From: Fodinibacter sp963811825
GTDB lineage: Bacteria; Actinomycetota; Actinomycetes; Actinomycetales; Dermatophilaceae
Length of the DNA: 64,000 nucleotides
NCBI GenBank assembly: GCA_963811825.1
Contig: CAWESS010000037.1
Location: forward strand, 1-64,000
Direction of reading: 5' to 3'
Made by a program: the position numbers and the translations under genes. The notes under the pieces are model-generated. The model ran no database searches. It was given only the letters and a program-made list of their open reading frames with translations, and was not told where the DNA came from. Positions 1 through 9,571 of this stretch are shown in pieces (the first letter of the stretch is position 1; every line of letters begins with the position of its first letter).

Positions 1-1723
1 CGAACCCGGCGACCTCGCGCCGCGCACTCTCGAGGGGCTCGAGCTCGGCGCGCACCGGCGCGGCACCGCCCACGGGACAGGTCCAGGCCCCCTCGAGCTC
101 GACGATGCGCACCCCGGGGGACTCCAGCCAGCGCAGGATCTTCTCACTCTCCTCGGGCGTGGCCGCCGTCGAGGGTGCCAGCGGCGGCGCGACGACCTCG
201 GCACTGGCCCGCAGCGCGTCGATGTAGGGCATCGGGTCGGCGCCACGGGGTGAGCTGGTGCTGCCCGCCAGGCGGCCGTGGCGCACGCAGATGACCTCCC
301 AGCCTCCGAGGAGGGTGCGCCGAGCAGCGACGAGCTCGCTGCTGCGGGCCAAGGGGTCCAGCCGCTGGGAGCGGGACGTGCCTCGCACGAGGGCGACGAG
401 CCGGTCGCGGACCATCTGGGCGTCCTCGAAACGTTGCTGTGCTGCGAGCTCGGCCATCCGTTCGCGCAGGGCGGTCAGCAGCTCCCGGGTTCCGCCGGCG
501 AGCAGCTCGGCGGCGCGGTCGACGACATCGCCGTAGTCGTCGACGGACTGGGCGCCGGTGCAGGGGGCGCCGCAGCGCCCCATCTCGGCGAGGACGCAGG
601 CGGACCGGTGCTTGGTGGGGGAGAGCCGTTCCATGCACTGGCGCAGCGGAAGCACCTCGTGGACGGCGGCGATCGCGGCCTCGGCGGCCGAGCGCGAGGC
701 GAAGGGGCCGGCATACCGGGCGCCGTCGTCGGCGACGGCACGCACGACGGACAGCCGGGGAAACGGCTCGACCGTCAGCTTGACCCACGGTGCCTTCTCC
801 GGGTTTCGCGACCGGCGGTTGTAGCGCGGCTTGTGCTGGGCGATCAGGCGCAGCTCTCGGACCTCGGCCTCGAGGGTGGTCGCGCAGACGATGGGGCTCA
901 CCGACTCGGCGATGCGCACCATCTCGCCCATCCGGCGCCGGTGCTCGGATGCCGTGAAGTAGGAGCGAACGCGGGTGCGGATCGACACCGACGTGCCGAC
1001 GTAGAGGACGTGGCCCTGGCCGTCCTTGAAGAGGTAGACGCCCGGTGCGTCGGGAAGGTCGTCGGCCAGGTGCCGCTTGCGACGGCGGGCAGGGGAGACG
1101 CGGGCGGTGTAGTCGAGCAGCTCCTCGAGCGAGTGCACCCCGAGTGACCCGACGCGCTCCAGGAGGCCGTGGAGGACGTCGACGGTCGCGCGGGCGTCGT
1201 GCAGGGCCCGGTGGTCGGGGGTCGTCGTGGCCCGAAAGAGGCGGGCGAGGCTGGCGAGCCGGTGGTTCGGCACTTCGTCGCGCCGCACGAGCTGTCGCGC
1301 GAGATGGACCGTGTCGAGGACGCGGAAGCCGGGCCACTCGTGCTCGGTGCGGCGAGCCGCCGCCTTGAGGAAGGAGATGTCGAAGCCGGCGTTGTGGGCC
1401 ACGAGGACGCTGCCGTTGGCGAACTCGAGGAACGCCGGGAGGGCTGCCTCGATGCGAGGTGCCGCCGCGACCATGGAGTCGGTGATGCCGGTGAGCACGG
1501 AGATGAACGCGGGGATGGGGCCGCCGGGGTTGACCAGGGTCTGGAACTCGCCGATGACCTCACCGCCACGGACCTTGACTGCGCCGATCTCGGTGATCCC
1601 GCACTCCGCAGGGCTGCCGCCCGTGGTCTCGAGGTCGACGACGACGAAGGTGACCGTGGACAGGGGAGTGCCCAGGTCGTCGAACGTTCCCTGCACCATG
1701 GCGGGGCGCTCGACCGTTCTCAT
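1..1723 (-). CDS. DEDDh exonuclease / GIY-YIG (UvrC-like) fusion nuclease, partial
   Basis: Two-part nuclease running off the left edge; 574 residues are visible. Residues about 25-180 form a DnaQ-type 3'-5' exonuclease with all five DEDDh positions: D30 and E32 in VVDLETTGG, D115 in HNAGFD, and H171 and D176 in DHRALHDAR. After a short linker comes a GIY-YIG domain (APGVYLFKD then LYVGTS, about residues 225-260) and a UvrC-like region with a cysteine cluster and a UVR-like stretch (QRFEDAQMVRDRL). M. tuberculosis Rv2191 has this architecture, and the neighbours match that region. A DNA repair role is inferred from the domains. The start is ATG at 1723, with a second ATG 8 codons in; neither has a good Shine-Dalgarno. 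The C-terminus is outside the window. Confidence 0.9.
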   Translation of the reverse strand, partial: MRTVERPAMVQGTFDDLGTPLSTVTFVVVDLETTGGSPAECGITEIGAVKVRGGEVIGEFQTLVNPGGPIPAFISVLTGITDSMVAAAPRIEAALPAFLEFANGSVLVAHNAGFDISFLKAAARRTEHEWPGFRVLDTVHLARQLVRRDEVPNHRLASLARLFRATTTPDHRALHDARATVDVLHGLLERVGSLGVHSLEELLDYTARVSPARRRKRHLADDLPDAPGVYLFKDGQGHVLYVGTSVSIRTRVRSYFTASEHRRRMGEMVRIAESVSPIVCATTLEAEVRELRLIAQHKPRYNRRSRNPEKAPWVKLTVEPFPRLSVVRAVADDGARYAGPFASRSAAEAAIAAVHEVLPLRQCMERLSPTKHRSACVLAEMGRCGAPCTGAQSVDDYGDVVDRAAELLAGGTRELLTALRERMAELAAQQRFEDAQMVRDRLVALVRGTSRSQRLDPLARSSELVAARRTLLGGWEVICVRHGRLAGSTSSPRGADPMPYIDALRASAEVVAPPLAPSTAATPEESEKILRWLESPGVRIVELEGAWTCPVGGAAPVRAELEPLESARREVAGF

Positions 1724-1846
1724 GTCGCTGACCGTAGGTGTCGCCACCGACAGGCCCGGTGAGGCGCGCGGGGACCCGGTGGACTGAGGGGCGAGGCGCT
1801 GCCAAGGCGTCGATGCGGACCAGGCCGAATCCGGCTGGCGTGGGCT

Positions 1847-4030
1847 TCAGAAGGGTGGCGGGTCGATGTCGACCTGTGCCGCCACCGTCGAGGTCTGACG
1901 TGCCTCCCGTGCCGCGCGGTGGTCGCGGTGGTGGGGGTGGTCACCGGGCAGGCGGAACCGCAGCCGGGGCCGGTCGGTGCGTGGTCGGATGAGGTCGCCG
2001 TGTGTCGGTCGTCGCGGTGGTGCCCCATCGGGGTGGGTCCATGGCTGGTAGCCGTCGCCGAGGACCTCGAGGATCGTCTCGAGGGTGCTGGTCTGCTCAC
2101 CTGCGCTGACGCTCTGCTCACCTGTGCGGACGCGGCGGGCTCCCGTCGCTCCCGTGGCTGTCGCCGTCCCGGATGCCGTCGCTACAGGGCCCGCTTCTCC
2201 TGGCGTTGCTGTCGCCTTGGGTGCGGTCAGGGTCAGCAGGTCGAGGTGGTTGCGCGGCCAGGTGGTGCGCTCCCGGCCGACGGGGTCGGTCCAGGTCGCG
2301 GTGCCGTCCACGGCCAGGCGAACGCTCCAGCCGGGTCGTTGCTTGATCCGGTGGTGTCGCCGGCACAGGCACATCAGGTTGGACGGCGGTGGTCGGGCCG
2401 GTCGGCCACGGCCGGACGTGGTCGAGGTCGCAGAACCTCGCGGCCACCGAGCAGCCCGGGAACCGGCACCGCCCGTCACGGGTGCGGACCAGTGCCGTGA
2501 GCTTCGCCCCGGGCCGGTACGACGTCGACCCAGCCGAAGGGGTGGGCCTGGTGGAAGCGGCCGGCCTCGTGGAAGCGGCGGGTCTCGTGGACCCGGTGGA
2601 CCTGGTGTCGTCGTCGAGGAGGGCGCCGGTGCGGCGGTGACACCGAGCGAACCGCACCTTCACGCCGGACGCCCGGCGCAGGAGCCCGACCAGCCAGGCA
2701 CGCCGTACCAGCATCGGATCCCCCGCGAACGGGCCGTACGCCTCCAGCAGGTCCTCGTCCACGGCCGCGGGGGACCCAGGCTGAGCAGCAGCGGGTGCAA
2801 CAGCGGGATCGGGAACGGGGTCCGCAGTAGCGCGGCCGCCGAATGCTGCCGGAGGGTCGCTCCCGTGGGTGCGCCCGCCACTATCGGGGTCATCGGTAGC
2901 CACACCGTCAGGGTCGGCGTCGGCACGCCGATCCTCGGGTGTGTCGCTGCCCTCCGGCTCGAGGTCCGGACAGGGGCGCGGTCAGCACGGTCGGAGACCT
3001 CTGGGTCAGGCTCCGGCCGGCCTTGCGGACCAGCGCATTGCGGGCCGTCGGGGTCAGCGTCTTCGGAGGTGGTGAACACGACCGTGACGTCGATGGTCGC
3101 GTTCCCCGTCACGAGATCCATCAGTGCCTTGCCGCGGGCCTGCTCCAACCGGTCACAGACACCGTCCTTGACGTACCGGCGAGCCAACGCATCGACCGCG
3201 GCCCAGCCCAACGCCGCCTGCTCCGAGGGAAACGTGCCCGACCACCGGTCCACCCCCGGCGCCTCCGCCCACCGCCGCAACCCCGCCTCCTCCCGGGCCC
3301 GCTGCGCCCGCTGCCGCAGCAGATCCGGGCTGATCCTCACCAACGCCCGACGACACCGCCGCCGCAGCTGCGAGGCGCACTCCCGCCCGAACTGCTCCTC
3401 GACCGCCCGCACCACCGCCCTGGCAACCTCCGCCGGAGCCTCCTCCAGCTCCTCACCGATCACCGACGCGGCGTACCCGTCCAGGCGCCCGTCACGCATC
3501 GCCTCATGCACCCCACCCAACCCCGACGCCGCCACCCCAGCATCCTCCGCGTCCGCAGCCGCCGCGTCCGCAGCCTCCGCGTCCGCAGGGTCGACGTCCT
3601 CGCCGTCCGCATCCTCCACGTCAGGACCCTGCCCGGCAGCAGCCAACCTCGCCGCCAGGCTCACCCGCCGCTGCGCCTGCAGATGCGACACACACAGCGC
3701 CCCCGCCACCACATCCGGAGCATCCAACGCCACATGCCCCAGCACCCGACGCGACTCCGTGACCAGACCGTCCTCCGCCCACTCCTCCTCGATCGCCGCC
3801 ACCCCCGCGATCGCCACGTCCTGCACCGCCGTCAGCATGTTGATCAACCCCTGACACCCCGCGACCACGTCCGCCAGCTCCACCCGCGAACCGGACGTGG
3901 CAGCGGCATCCACGGCACCCGCCAGCACCCCCAGCGCCCGACCCACCTCAGCCAGTTCCACCGACCCGACAGTGGGCACCGCAGCAGCCACGTCGCCAAT
4001 GCCATCGACAGTCACCTCGACGTCCGACAC
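1847..4030 (-). pseudogene. DUF222 / HNH endonuclease family protein, two frameshifts
   Basis: Member of the actinobacterial 13E12-type family: an N-terminal DUF222 region, an acidic variable middle and a C-terminal HNH domain. The HNH core can be read as RDGRCRFPGC, CDLDHVRPWPTG and LMCLCRRHH, with the expected Cys and His pattern. The frame is broken twice. The first frame runs from the start to about 2975. The middle (PEGSDTPEDRR through the HNH Cys/His) is in a second frame down to about 2388. The end (SNLMCLCRRHHRIKQ to the stop at 1847) is back in the first frame. The shifts are about -1 and +1 and compensate each other. A GTG at 4081 is possible, but the GTG at 4030 has GGGGAGG about 8 bases upstream. 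Its cellular role is unknown. It is either a true pseudogene or, given similar lesions elsewhere here, a product of base-calling errors. Confidence 0.8.
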
Positions 4031-4269
4031 ATCACCCACCCCTCCCCGAATCCCACTGTCCCCCAGCGCGATACACCCCACCCGAGTGCCCCGCCCACCT
4101 CATCGAGGTGATGTGAACATCGTACCGACGACCACCGACAGGCCCTCCGGGAAGCCATCACGGGTCGCCCCCAGCCGATCAGCACCGGTCCGGTCCCGAT
4201 GGCTCGTCGAGGGCTTGTCGGTGCTCTCTCCTACCGTGGACGCAGACCACCTGGAAGGGGTGAGAACCG

Positions 4270-4545
4270 ATGACTGGCCACGACCTGACGATGACCGTCG
4301 AGTGCCGCACGTGCCCGGTGCGCGAGCTGCACTGCGGCGACTGCATGGTGCCCGTCCTGCTCGACCTCGCGGCGCCCCCGCTGCGCGTCGACCTCGCTCT
4401 CGACCCGCAGGAGCGGGCTGCCATCACGCGCCTCGTGCACGCCGGCCTCGTTGATCCCGAGACGGCCTCACGTGCTCGGGCGCAGCTCGACCCGGCCGCC
4501 GGCCACGCCGTGGCCAGCCACCAGGGAGGGCGTGCCGTCGGCTGA
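4270..4545 (+). CDS. small Cys/His-rich hypothetical protein
   Basis: A 91-residue protein I cannot assign to a named family. It starts at ATG with GAAGGGG about 8 bases upstream. Residues 12-25 carry CRTCPVRELHCGDC, a C-x2-C-x5-H-C-x2-C arrangement that suggests a small zinc-binding knuckle; this is inference. The C-terminal half is alpha-helical looking (DPQERAAITRLVHAGL, then DPETASRARAQL). It lies divergently from the DUF222/HNH gene and ends 19 bases before the next gene on the same strand. No signal peptide or membrane segment is visible. Confidence 0.7.
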   Translation: MTGHDLTMTVECRTCPVRELHCGDCMVPVLLDLAAPPLRVDLALDPQERAAITRLVHAGLVDPETASRARAQLDPAAGHAVASHQGGRAVG

Positions 4546-4552
4546 CGATCCT

Positions 4553-4558
4553 TACGAT
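4553..4558 (+). promoter_or_regulatory. -10 element TACGAT of a likely leaderless transcript
   Basis: TACGAT ends 6 bases before the GTG at 4565, and no Shine-Dalgarno precedes that GTG. This matches the TANNNT spacing of leaderless actinobacterial mRNAs. No convincing -35 is visible. Confidence 0.45.
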
Positions 4559-4564
4559 GGGTCG

Positions 4565-5860
4565 GTGCCCCGCCCGTTCCGTGTGAGTCACGGCGTGAGC
4601 GCCGTGCTGCTGGCCACCCTTGCTGGGCTGGCAGGGTGCGCAGGCGCGGACGACGGAGCCGCACCCTCGACCACCTCCTCGGTTCCCGGCGCGACACCCT
4701 CGGCAACCTCGGATGCCGCGCGCACGGCATCCGCTGCCGAAGTCGCCGAGTTGCAGAGCTGCTGAACCGCCGGGCCGCCGCCCTCGTCGCCGGCGATGAG
4801 GGGGCCTTCGCGAAGACGGTCGCCGACCCGCAGAGCAGTACCGGCCGCCGCCAGCTGGCCAGCTACGAGGCAGCGCGGTCACTGGGCATCGCCAGCCTCG
4901 AGGTCGACCAGCCCGTGATCACCGGAGACCACGCGCTGGTGGACGTCCGGTACCGGCTCGAGGGTCTCGATCGCGGCGACCGGGTCGCCCGGCTGGACTA
5001 CACCGTGGTCCGCTCCGGATCGGGATGGGCGGTCGTCTCCGAGCGGCCGACCGGAGGCGGTGCCACCGCACCGTGGGTTGCCATGCCAGACCTGCGCGTC
5101 CAGCGAGGAGAACACGCGGTCGTCGCGGGGACCGCACCGGCGGCTGACCTCGCGGAGTATGCCGCAGGTGGTCGACCGGGCCGTTCCCGACCTGCGCACC
5201 GACTGGGCCGCAACCCCGGACAAGGTGCTCGTGCTCGCACCCGCCACCGTCGACGAGGCCGACGCACTGCTCGGTCGATCGGCCGGCGCGGGACCATCCG
5301 CCGGGCTGGCCGAGGTCGCGGCGACCACCGAGGGTCCCACCGGTCCGGACGGCCGCGCGACCGGGGACCGGATCGTTCTGGACCCCACGGCCTACGCCCG
5401 GCTCACACCAGCAGGAAGGGACGTCGTGCTCACCCACGAGCTCAGCCACGTCGCGGTACGCGCCACGGTGCCCGGGGCGCCCGCGACGTGGCTGGCCGAG
5501 GGGTACGCCGACCACGTCGGGTACGCCCGCGCCGGTCTGTCGGACCAACGGCTGCTCGCACCCCTGCTCGCCGAGGTCCGGGCGGACGCGCGCCGCTGAC
5601 CCTCCCCGGCAACAGTGACCTGCAGCCGACAGCGGGTGATCTCGAGGTCCCCTACCTCGCCGCCTGGCAGGCGGTTGAGCTCATTGCCGAGGAACACGGC
5701 GAGCAGGCCCTGCGACGGCTCGTGGCGGCCGCGGCATCCACCGGGACGGCCGCCGACGCGGAGGCGACGACCGACGCCGCGCTGGTCTCGGTGCTCGGGA
5801 CGACCCGCACCGAGCTCACGGCAGCGTGGCGCGAGCGGCTGGCCGACGCTCGCTCGGTGA
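4565..5860 (+). pseudogene. putative lipoprotein with gluzincin-like metallopeptidase domain, several frameshifts
   Basis: The GTG start gives a short basic N-terminus, a hydrophobic stretch and the lipobox LAGC (Cys25), followed by a Ser/Thr/Ala-rich linker. The body must be read across frames: frame 2 to about 4750, frame 1 to about 5160, frame 2 to about 5585, then frame 1 again. Each change is one base, near 4750 (loss), 5161 (gain) and 5584 (loss). The repaired protein has an NTF2-like middle and then THELSHVAVRAT with WLAEGYADHVGY downstream, the HExxH...E pattern of zinc peptidases of the peptidase_MA type. As written, the last frame runs to a stop at 5931, inside the opposite gene. 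One more single-base correction near 5847 would end it at 5860 as ...ERLADLAR. Secretion and zinc binding are inferred; the substrate is unknown. Confidence 0.7.
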
Positions 5861-7229
5861 CCCGCGGAGCACCCTGCGGCAGGACGAGCGAGGCCGCGAC
5901 CAGGGCTGCCACGAGCCAGAACTGGTTGTAGAACCCCTGCTTGTTGACGAGGTTCGCGACGGCGAGCACGAGGGCCAGCCAGCGCAGCACCTCCGCGACG
6001 TCCGGTTGACGCCGCCACACGGCATACGCGGCCGTGGCGACGATCCCCACCATCGCCGCGCCCGTCACCGCGAACGGCAGGGTGACCCCGTGCTCGTTGA
6101 GGGCGTAGAGGTACCAGGTGTTCGCGAAGCGAATGGGATGGAAGTTCAGCAGGGTGACCACGGTGTCGTCCACGAACGCGCCCGCATCGGCGATGACCCA
6201 CGGCAGCATGAGCAACCCGGCCAGACCACCCGTGGCGAGGGTGCGCGACACCCCGAACGGCCGCCACACGAGAAGCACCGGCGCGAGCAGGGCGAGGTGC
6301 TGCTTGCTGGCGCACGCCAGTGCGAGCGGGATGACCGCCCACCACGCGTGCCCGCGCCGGACGAGCACGGCCCACCAGACGATCGCGGCGGCGAGCACCG
6401 GCTCGGTCCAGGCCTGGTCGACCTGGGTCAGCGTGCCCGGTGCCAGCACGAGCACCGCGGTGACCGCGGCCGCCCGCTCGACCCGACCCGAGGCGAGCGC
6501 CCACAGCCCGGCGTACAGCACGAGCGACCAGAACAGCACCGCCCACCGCACGTCTCCGGCGATCCAGCGGCCGGGAGCGGTGAGCACCGCCATCCACGGC
6601 AGGTAGGGGAAGAAGTCCTGCACACCGGGGGAGTCGGTCCACTGCTGGGTGTAGAGGTTCTCACCGCGACGCAGCGCGTCGGCGCCCTGCTGGAGCACGA
6701 CCCAGACGTCGATCTTCGGTGCCCGGTCGCCGATGATCGCGACGGCGGCCAGGGCCGTGTGGGTGAACACCGCCAGGCCGTATGCCGTGGTGGCGGCCAC
6801 GCGGCCGGGCCGGGTGAGGAGGGCGGCGCAGCCCAGGCCGCCGGTCGTGAGGATCGCCAGGGCGGCGACCAGCCAGCCGCCACGCACGTAGCTGAACAGC
6901 GGCACCGTGAGCGTGATGAGGACAGACCCGACCAGGACGGCCGGGGCGAGCCACCGCGGTACGTCGATGGCGAGCCGACGCGCCAGCCACCACGCGAGCA
7001 GGGCGGCGCACACGGTGAGGGTGAGGACGATCGGCACCCGGAAGCGCACGACGCTCCACTGGAGCACCCCGAACCACGCGAGCCAGGCCGCGCCGAGCAC
7101 GAGCGCGGGGAACGGCCCGGCGCGCTCGGCCGGCTCACCCGGCTCGGTGCGCCCCACCAGCTCGGCGGGCTCGACCAGCCGGGTGCGCTCGGCCGGTTCG
7201 GCCGGATTCGCCCCGTCGGCGTCAGCCAC
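5652..7229 (-). CDS. GT-C (GT87/DUF2029-like) integral membrane glycosyltransferase
   Basis: A 525-residue polytopic membrane protein with about ten hydrophobic segments after a Glu/Pro-rich N-terminal tail (residues 1-38). The large loop with IDVWVVLQQGADALRRGENL and FFPYLPWMA is typical of GT87-type polyprenol-phosphate-dependent mannosyltransferases. M. tuberculosis has a GT-C enzyme (Rv2181) in the matching neighbourhood, but orthology is not proven. A role in extracytoplasmic transfer of a sugar to a cell-envelope glycan or lipid is inferred. The GTG start overlaps the stop of the upstream acyl-CoA ligase by 8 bases, so the two are probably co-transcribed. The C-terminal 60 or so residues look out of frame: a one-base correction near 5847 would end the protein at 5816 and nearly remove the overlap with the convergent lipoprotein gene. 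Confidence 0.8.
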   Translation of the reverse strand: MADADGANPAEPAERTRLVEPAELVGRTEPGEPAERAGPFPALVLGAAWLAWFGVLQWSVVRFRVPIVLTLTVCAALLAWWLARRLAIDVPRWLAPAVLVGSVLITLTVPLFSYVRGGWLVAALAILTTGGLGCAALLTRPGRVAATTAYGLAVFTHTALAAVAIIGDRAPKIDVWVVLQQGADALRRGENLYTQQWTDSPGVQDFFPYLPWMAVLTAPGRWIAGDVRWAVLFWSLVLYAGLWALASGRVERAAAVTAVLVLAPGTLTQVDQAWTEPVLAAAIVWWAVLVRRGHAWWAVIPLALACASKQHLALLAPVLLVWRPFGVSRTLATGGLAGLLMLPWVIADAGAFVDDTVVTLLNFHPIRFANTWYLYALNEHGVTLPFAVTGAAMVGIVATAAYAVWRRQPDVAEVLRWLALVLAVANLVNKQGFYNQFWLVAALVAASLVLPQGAPRVTERASASRSRHAAVSSVRVVPSTETSAASVVASASAAVPVDAAAATSRRRACSPCSSAMSSTACQAAR

Positions 7230-9012
7230 CGTAGAGAGCGTCGACCTCGTCCTCGAAGTCGCGCATGACGATGTTGCGCTTGAGCTTCAGGGACGGTGTG
7301 AGGTGGCCGGACTCCTGCGTGAAGTCACCATCGAGGATGGCGAACTTGCGGATCGACTCGGCCTTGGAGACGGCGGTGTTCGCGGCGTCCACGGCCTGCT
7401 GCACCTCGGCCAGGACCGTCTCGTTGGTACGGGCAGCCGTGAACGGGACGCCCTCGAGTCCGTGGTTGGCGGCCCAGCCGGGGTACATGTCGGAGTCGAG
7501 GGTCACGAGCGCCGCGATGTAGGGCTTGCCGTCACCCACGACGACGCACTGGCTGATGAGCGGGTGGGCGCGCAGCCCGTCCTCGAGGACCGCGGGGGCG
7601 ACGTTCTTGCCGCCGGCCGTGACCAGGATCTCCTTCTTGCGGCCGGTGATCCGCAGGAAGCCGTCCTCGTCGAGATCGCCGATGTCGCCCGTGTGGAACC
7701 AGCCCTCGCGCATCGCCTCTTCGGTCGCGGCCTCGTTGGCGTGGTAGCCGCGGAAGACGTTGATGCCGCGCAGCCAGATCTCGCCGTCGTCGGCGATCTT
7801 CACGTCGACGCCCGGCAGGGGCAGCCCGACGGAGCCGATGCGCATCGCCGAGGGTCGGTTGACGGTGGCCGGTGCGGTGGTCTCGGTGAGGCCGTACCCC
7901 TCGAGGATCGTGACGCCGATGCCCCGGAAGAAGTGGCCCAGCCGCGTACCGAGCGGCGCGCCACCGGACACGGCGTACTGGATCTGGCCACCCATGGCCT
8001 CGCGCAGCTTCGCGTAGACGAGCTTGTCGAACACCGCGTGCCGCACGCGCAGGCCGAGCGGCACGGCCCCCGAGTCCTGGGCCTGCGACCAGGCGATGGC
8101 CGCGGCAGCCGCGCCGGCGAAGATCTTGCCCTTGCCGCCGGCCTCGGCCTTGGCCTCGGCCGAGTTGTAGATCTTCTCGAAGACGCGCGGGACGGCCAGC
8201 ACGAAGGTCGGCTGGAACGACGCGAAGTCGTCGAGCAGGCCCTTGAGGTCGGACGAGTGGCCCATCCGCACCCCGGCGGTCACGGCAAGCACCTCGATGA
8301 ACCGCGCGAAGACGTGTGCGAGGGGGAGGAAGAGCAGCGTCGAGGCGCCCTGTCCCTTCACGACCTCGCTGATCTCCTCGGCGGCGTTCTCCGCGAGCGT
8401 CAGGAAGTTGCCGTGCGTCAGCTCCACACCCTTGGGCCGGCCCGTGGTGCCCGAGGTGTAGATGATCGTCGCGAGGCTGTCGCGGTGCAGCGCCGTGCGC
8501 CGGGCCTCGAGGTCGGCGTCGTCGACGTCGTTGCCGTCCTGGCTCAGGCTGTCGATGTCGCCCTGGTCGATGACCCACACCGAGCGCAGGTTGGGCAGCC
8601 GCGAGCGGGACGCCTCGACCGCTGCCAGGTGGCTGGCATCCTCCACGATGACCCCCACGGCACCGGAGTCGGCGAGGATCCACTCGACCTGGTCCGGGGA
8701 GGAGGTCTCGTAGATCGGCACGGGCACGGCGCCGGCCGACCAGAGAGCGAAGTCGGCGACGGTCCACTCGTAGCGCGTGCGGCTCATGATCGCCACGGAC
8801 TCGCCGCTCCCTATTCCGGCGGCGATCAGGCCCTTGGCGAGCGCGGCGACGTCAGCGGCGAAGGTCGCTGCGGTCACGTCGGTCCACCCCGCTCCCGAGC
8901 GAACGGAGAAGGTGACCCTGCCCGGTGCTGCGCTCGCCTGGCGGCTCGGCAGGTCTGCGAGGCTCCCCGTGGTGGTCTCGGGCAGGACGAGCGGCATGGA
9001 CATCTCGTGCAC
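7222..9012 (-). CDS. long-chain fatty acid-CoA ligase (FadD15-like)
   Basis: ANL-superfamily adenylate-forming enzyme of about 596 residues that activates fatty acids with ATP and CoA. The P-loop-like motif YTSGTTGRPKGVELTHGN, the GYGLTET motif, GWFHTGDIG and the C-terminal GRKKEILVTAGGKNVAP hinge are all present and intact. The chosen start is GTG at 9012, because AAGGAG lies 7 bases upstream; an upstream in-frame extension to 9135 lacks this site and would overlap the promoter of the divergent SRPBCC gene. Position and similarity fit Rv2187 (FadD15) of M. tuberculosis, which also lies near the SRPBCC and ArsA-like genes. The substrate chain length cannot be read from sequence. Confidence 0.93.
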   Translation of the reverse strand: MHEMSMPLVLPETTTGSLADLPSRQASAAPGRVTFSVRSGAGWTDVTAATFAADVAALAKGLIAAGIGSGESVAIMSRTRYEWTVADFALWSAGAVPVPIYETSSPDQVEWILADSGAVGVIVEDASHLAAVEASRSRLPNLRSVWVIDQGDIDSLSQDGNDVDDADLEARRTALHRDSLATIIYTSGTTGRPKGVELTHGNFLTLAENAAEEISEVVKGQGASTLLFLPLAHVFARFIEVLAVTAGVRMGHSSDLKGLLDDFASFQPTFVLAVPRVFEKIYNSAEAKAEAGGKGKIFAGAAAAAIAWSQAQDSGAVPLGLRVRHAVFDKLVYAKLREAMGGQIQYAVSGGAPLGTRLGHFFRGIGVTILEGYGLTETTAPATVNRPSAMRIGSVGLPLPGVDVKIADDGEIWLRGINVFRGYHANEAATEEAMREGWFHTGDIGDLDEDGFLRITGRKKEILVTAGGKNVAPAVLEDGLRAHPLISQCVVVGDGKPYIAALVTLDSDMYPGWAANHGLEGVPFTAARTNETVLAEVQQAVDAANTAVSKAESIRKFAILDGDFTQESGHLTPSLKLKRNIVMRDFEDEVDALYGG

Positions 9013-9105
9013 GGGTCGACTCCTTGTGCGGCGAAAAGGGGTTGGGGCCAACTGTAGGTCCCCCGCCACCGCGCCATCGGCGCTCTCCGGGAACCTCGGT
9101 GCGGG

Positions 9106-9111
9106 TAGCCT
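9106..9111 (+). promoter_or_regulatory. -10 element TAGCCT of a likely leaderless transcript
   Basis: TAGCCT ends 8 bases before the ATG at 9120, with no Shine-Dalgarno between. It would drive the SRPBCC-ArsA-glucokinase run. Confidence 0.45.
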
Positions 9112-9119
9112 GCCGTCCC

Positions 9120-9563
9120 ATGGCCGACCGCACACAGTCCTCGATCGAGATCGCCGCCCAACCGGGGGAGGTCCTCGACGTCATCGCCGACTTCGAGCGC
9201 TATCCGGAGTGGGCCAACGAGGTGAAGTCCGCGAAGCTCCTGAGCGAGGACGGTGACGGGTGGGCCGACCAGGTGGAGTTCCAGCTCGACGCCGGAGCGA
9301 TCAAGGACAACTACGTGCTCGAGTACGACTGGAACATCGCAGAGGACGGCACCGGCAGCGTGTCGTGGCACCTCGTGCGGGCCACCCTCCTCAAGGGCCT
9401 GAACGGCAGCTACACCCTCGCGCCCGTCGCCGCGGGCACGAAGGTCACCTACGACCTCGAGGTCGAGCTGACGATGCCGATGATCGGTCTGCTCAAGCGC
9501 AAGGCCGAGAAGCACATCATCAACCTCGCCCTGTCCGAGCTCAAGAAGCGCGTCGAGGCCTGA
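9120..9563 (+). CDS. SRPBCC / polyketide cyclase-like lipid-binding fold protein
   Basis: A 147-residue single-domain START-like (Bet v1) protein. The sequence has the typical opening (SIEIAAQPGEVLDVIADFERYPEW) split over the first strand and helices, an alternating beta region in the middle, and a long C-terminal helix ending in LALSELKKRVEA. Proteins of this family hold hydrophobic ligands in a cavity; no ligand can be named. It is the counterpart by position of Rv2185c, which lies next to the ArsA-like Rv2184c. It ends 8 bases before the ATPase gene, so co-expression is likely. It is divergent from the acyl-CoA ligase, with about 107 bases between starts. Confidence 0.88.
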   Translation: MADRTQSSIEIAAQPGEVLDVIADFERYPEWANEVKSAKLLSEDGDGWADQVEFQLDAGAIKDNYVLEYDWNIAEDGTGSVSWHLVRATLLKGLNGSYTLAPVAAGTKVTYDLEVELTMPMIGLLKRKAEKHIINLALSELKKRVEA

Positions 9564-9571
9564 CCTCCACC

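Noticed and set aside
1682..1689. GAACGTTC as an SOS box
   Set aside because: It lacks the four-base spacer of the actinobacterial box and lies inside the exonuclease coding region.
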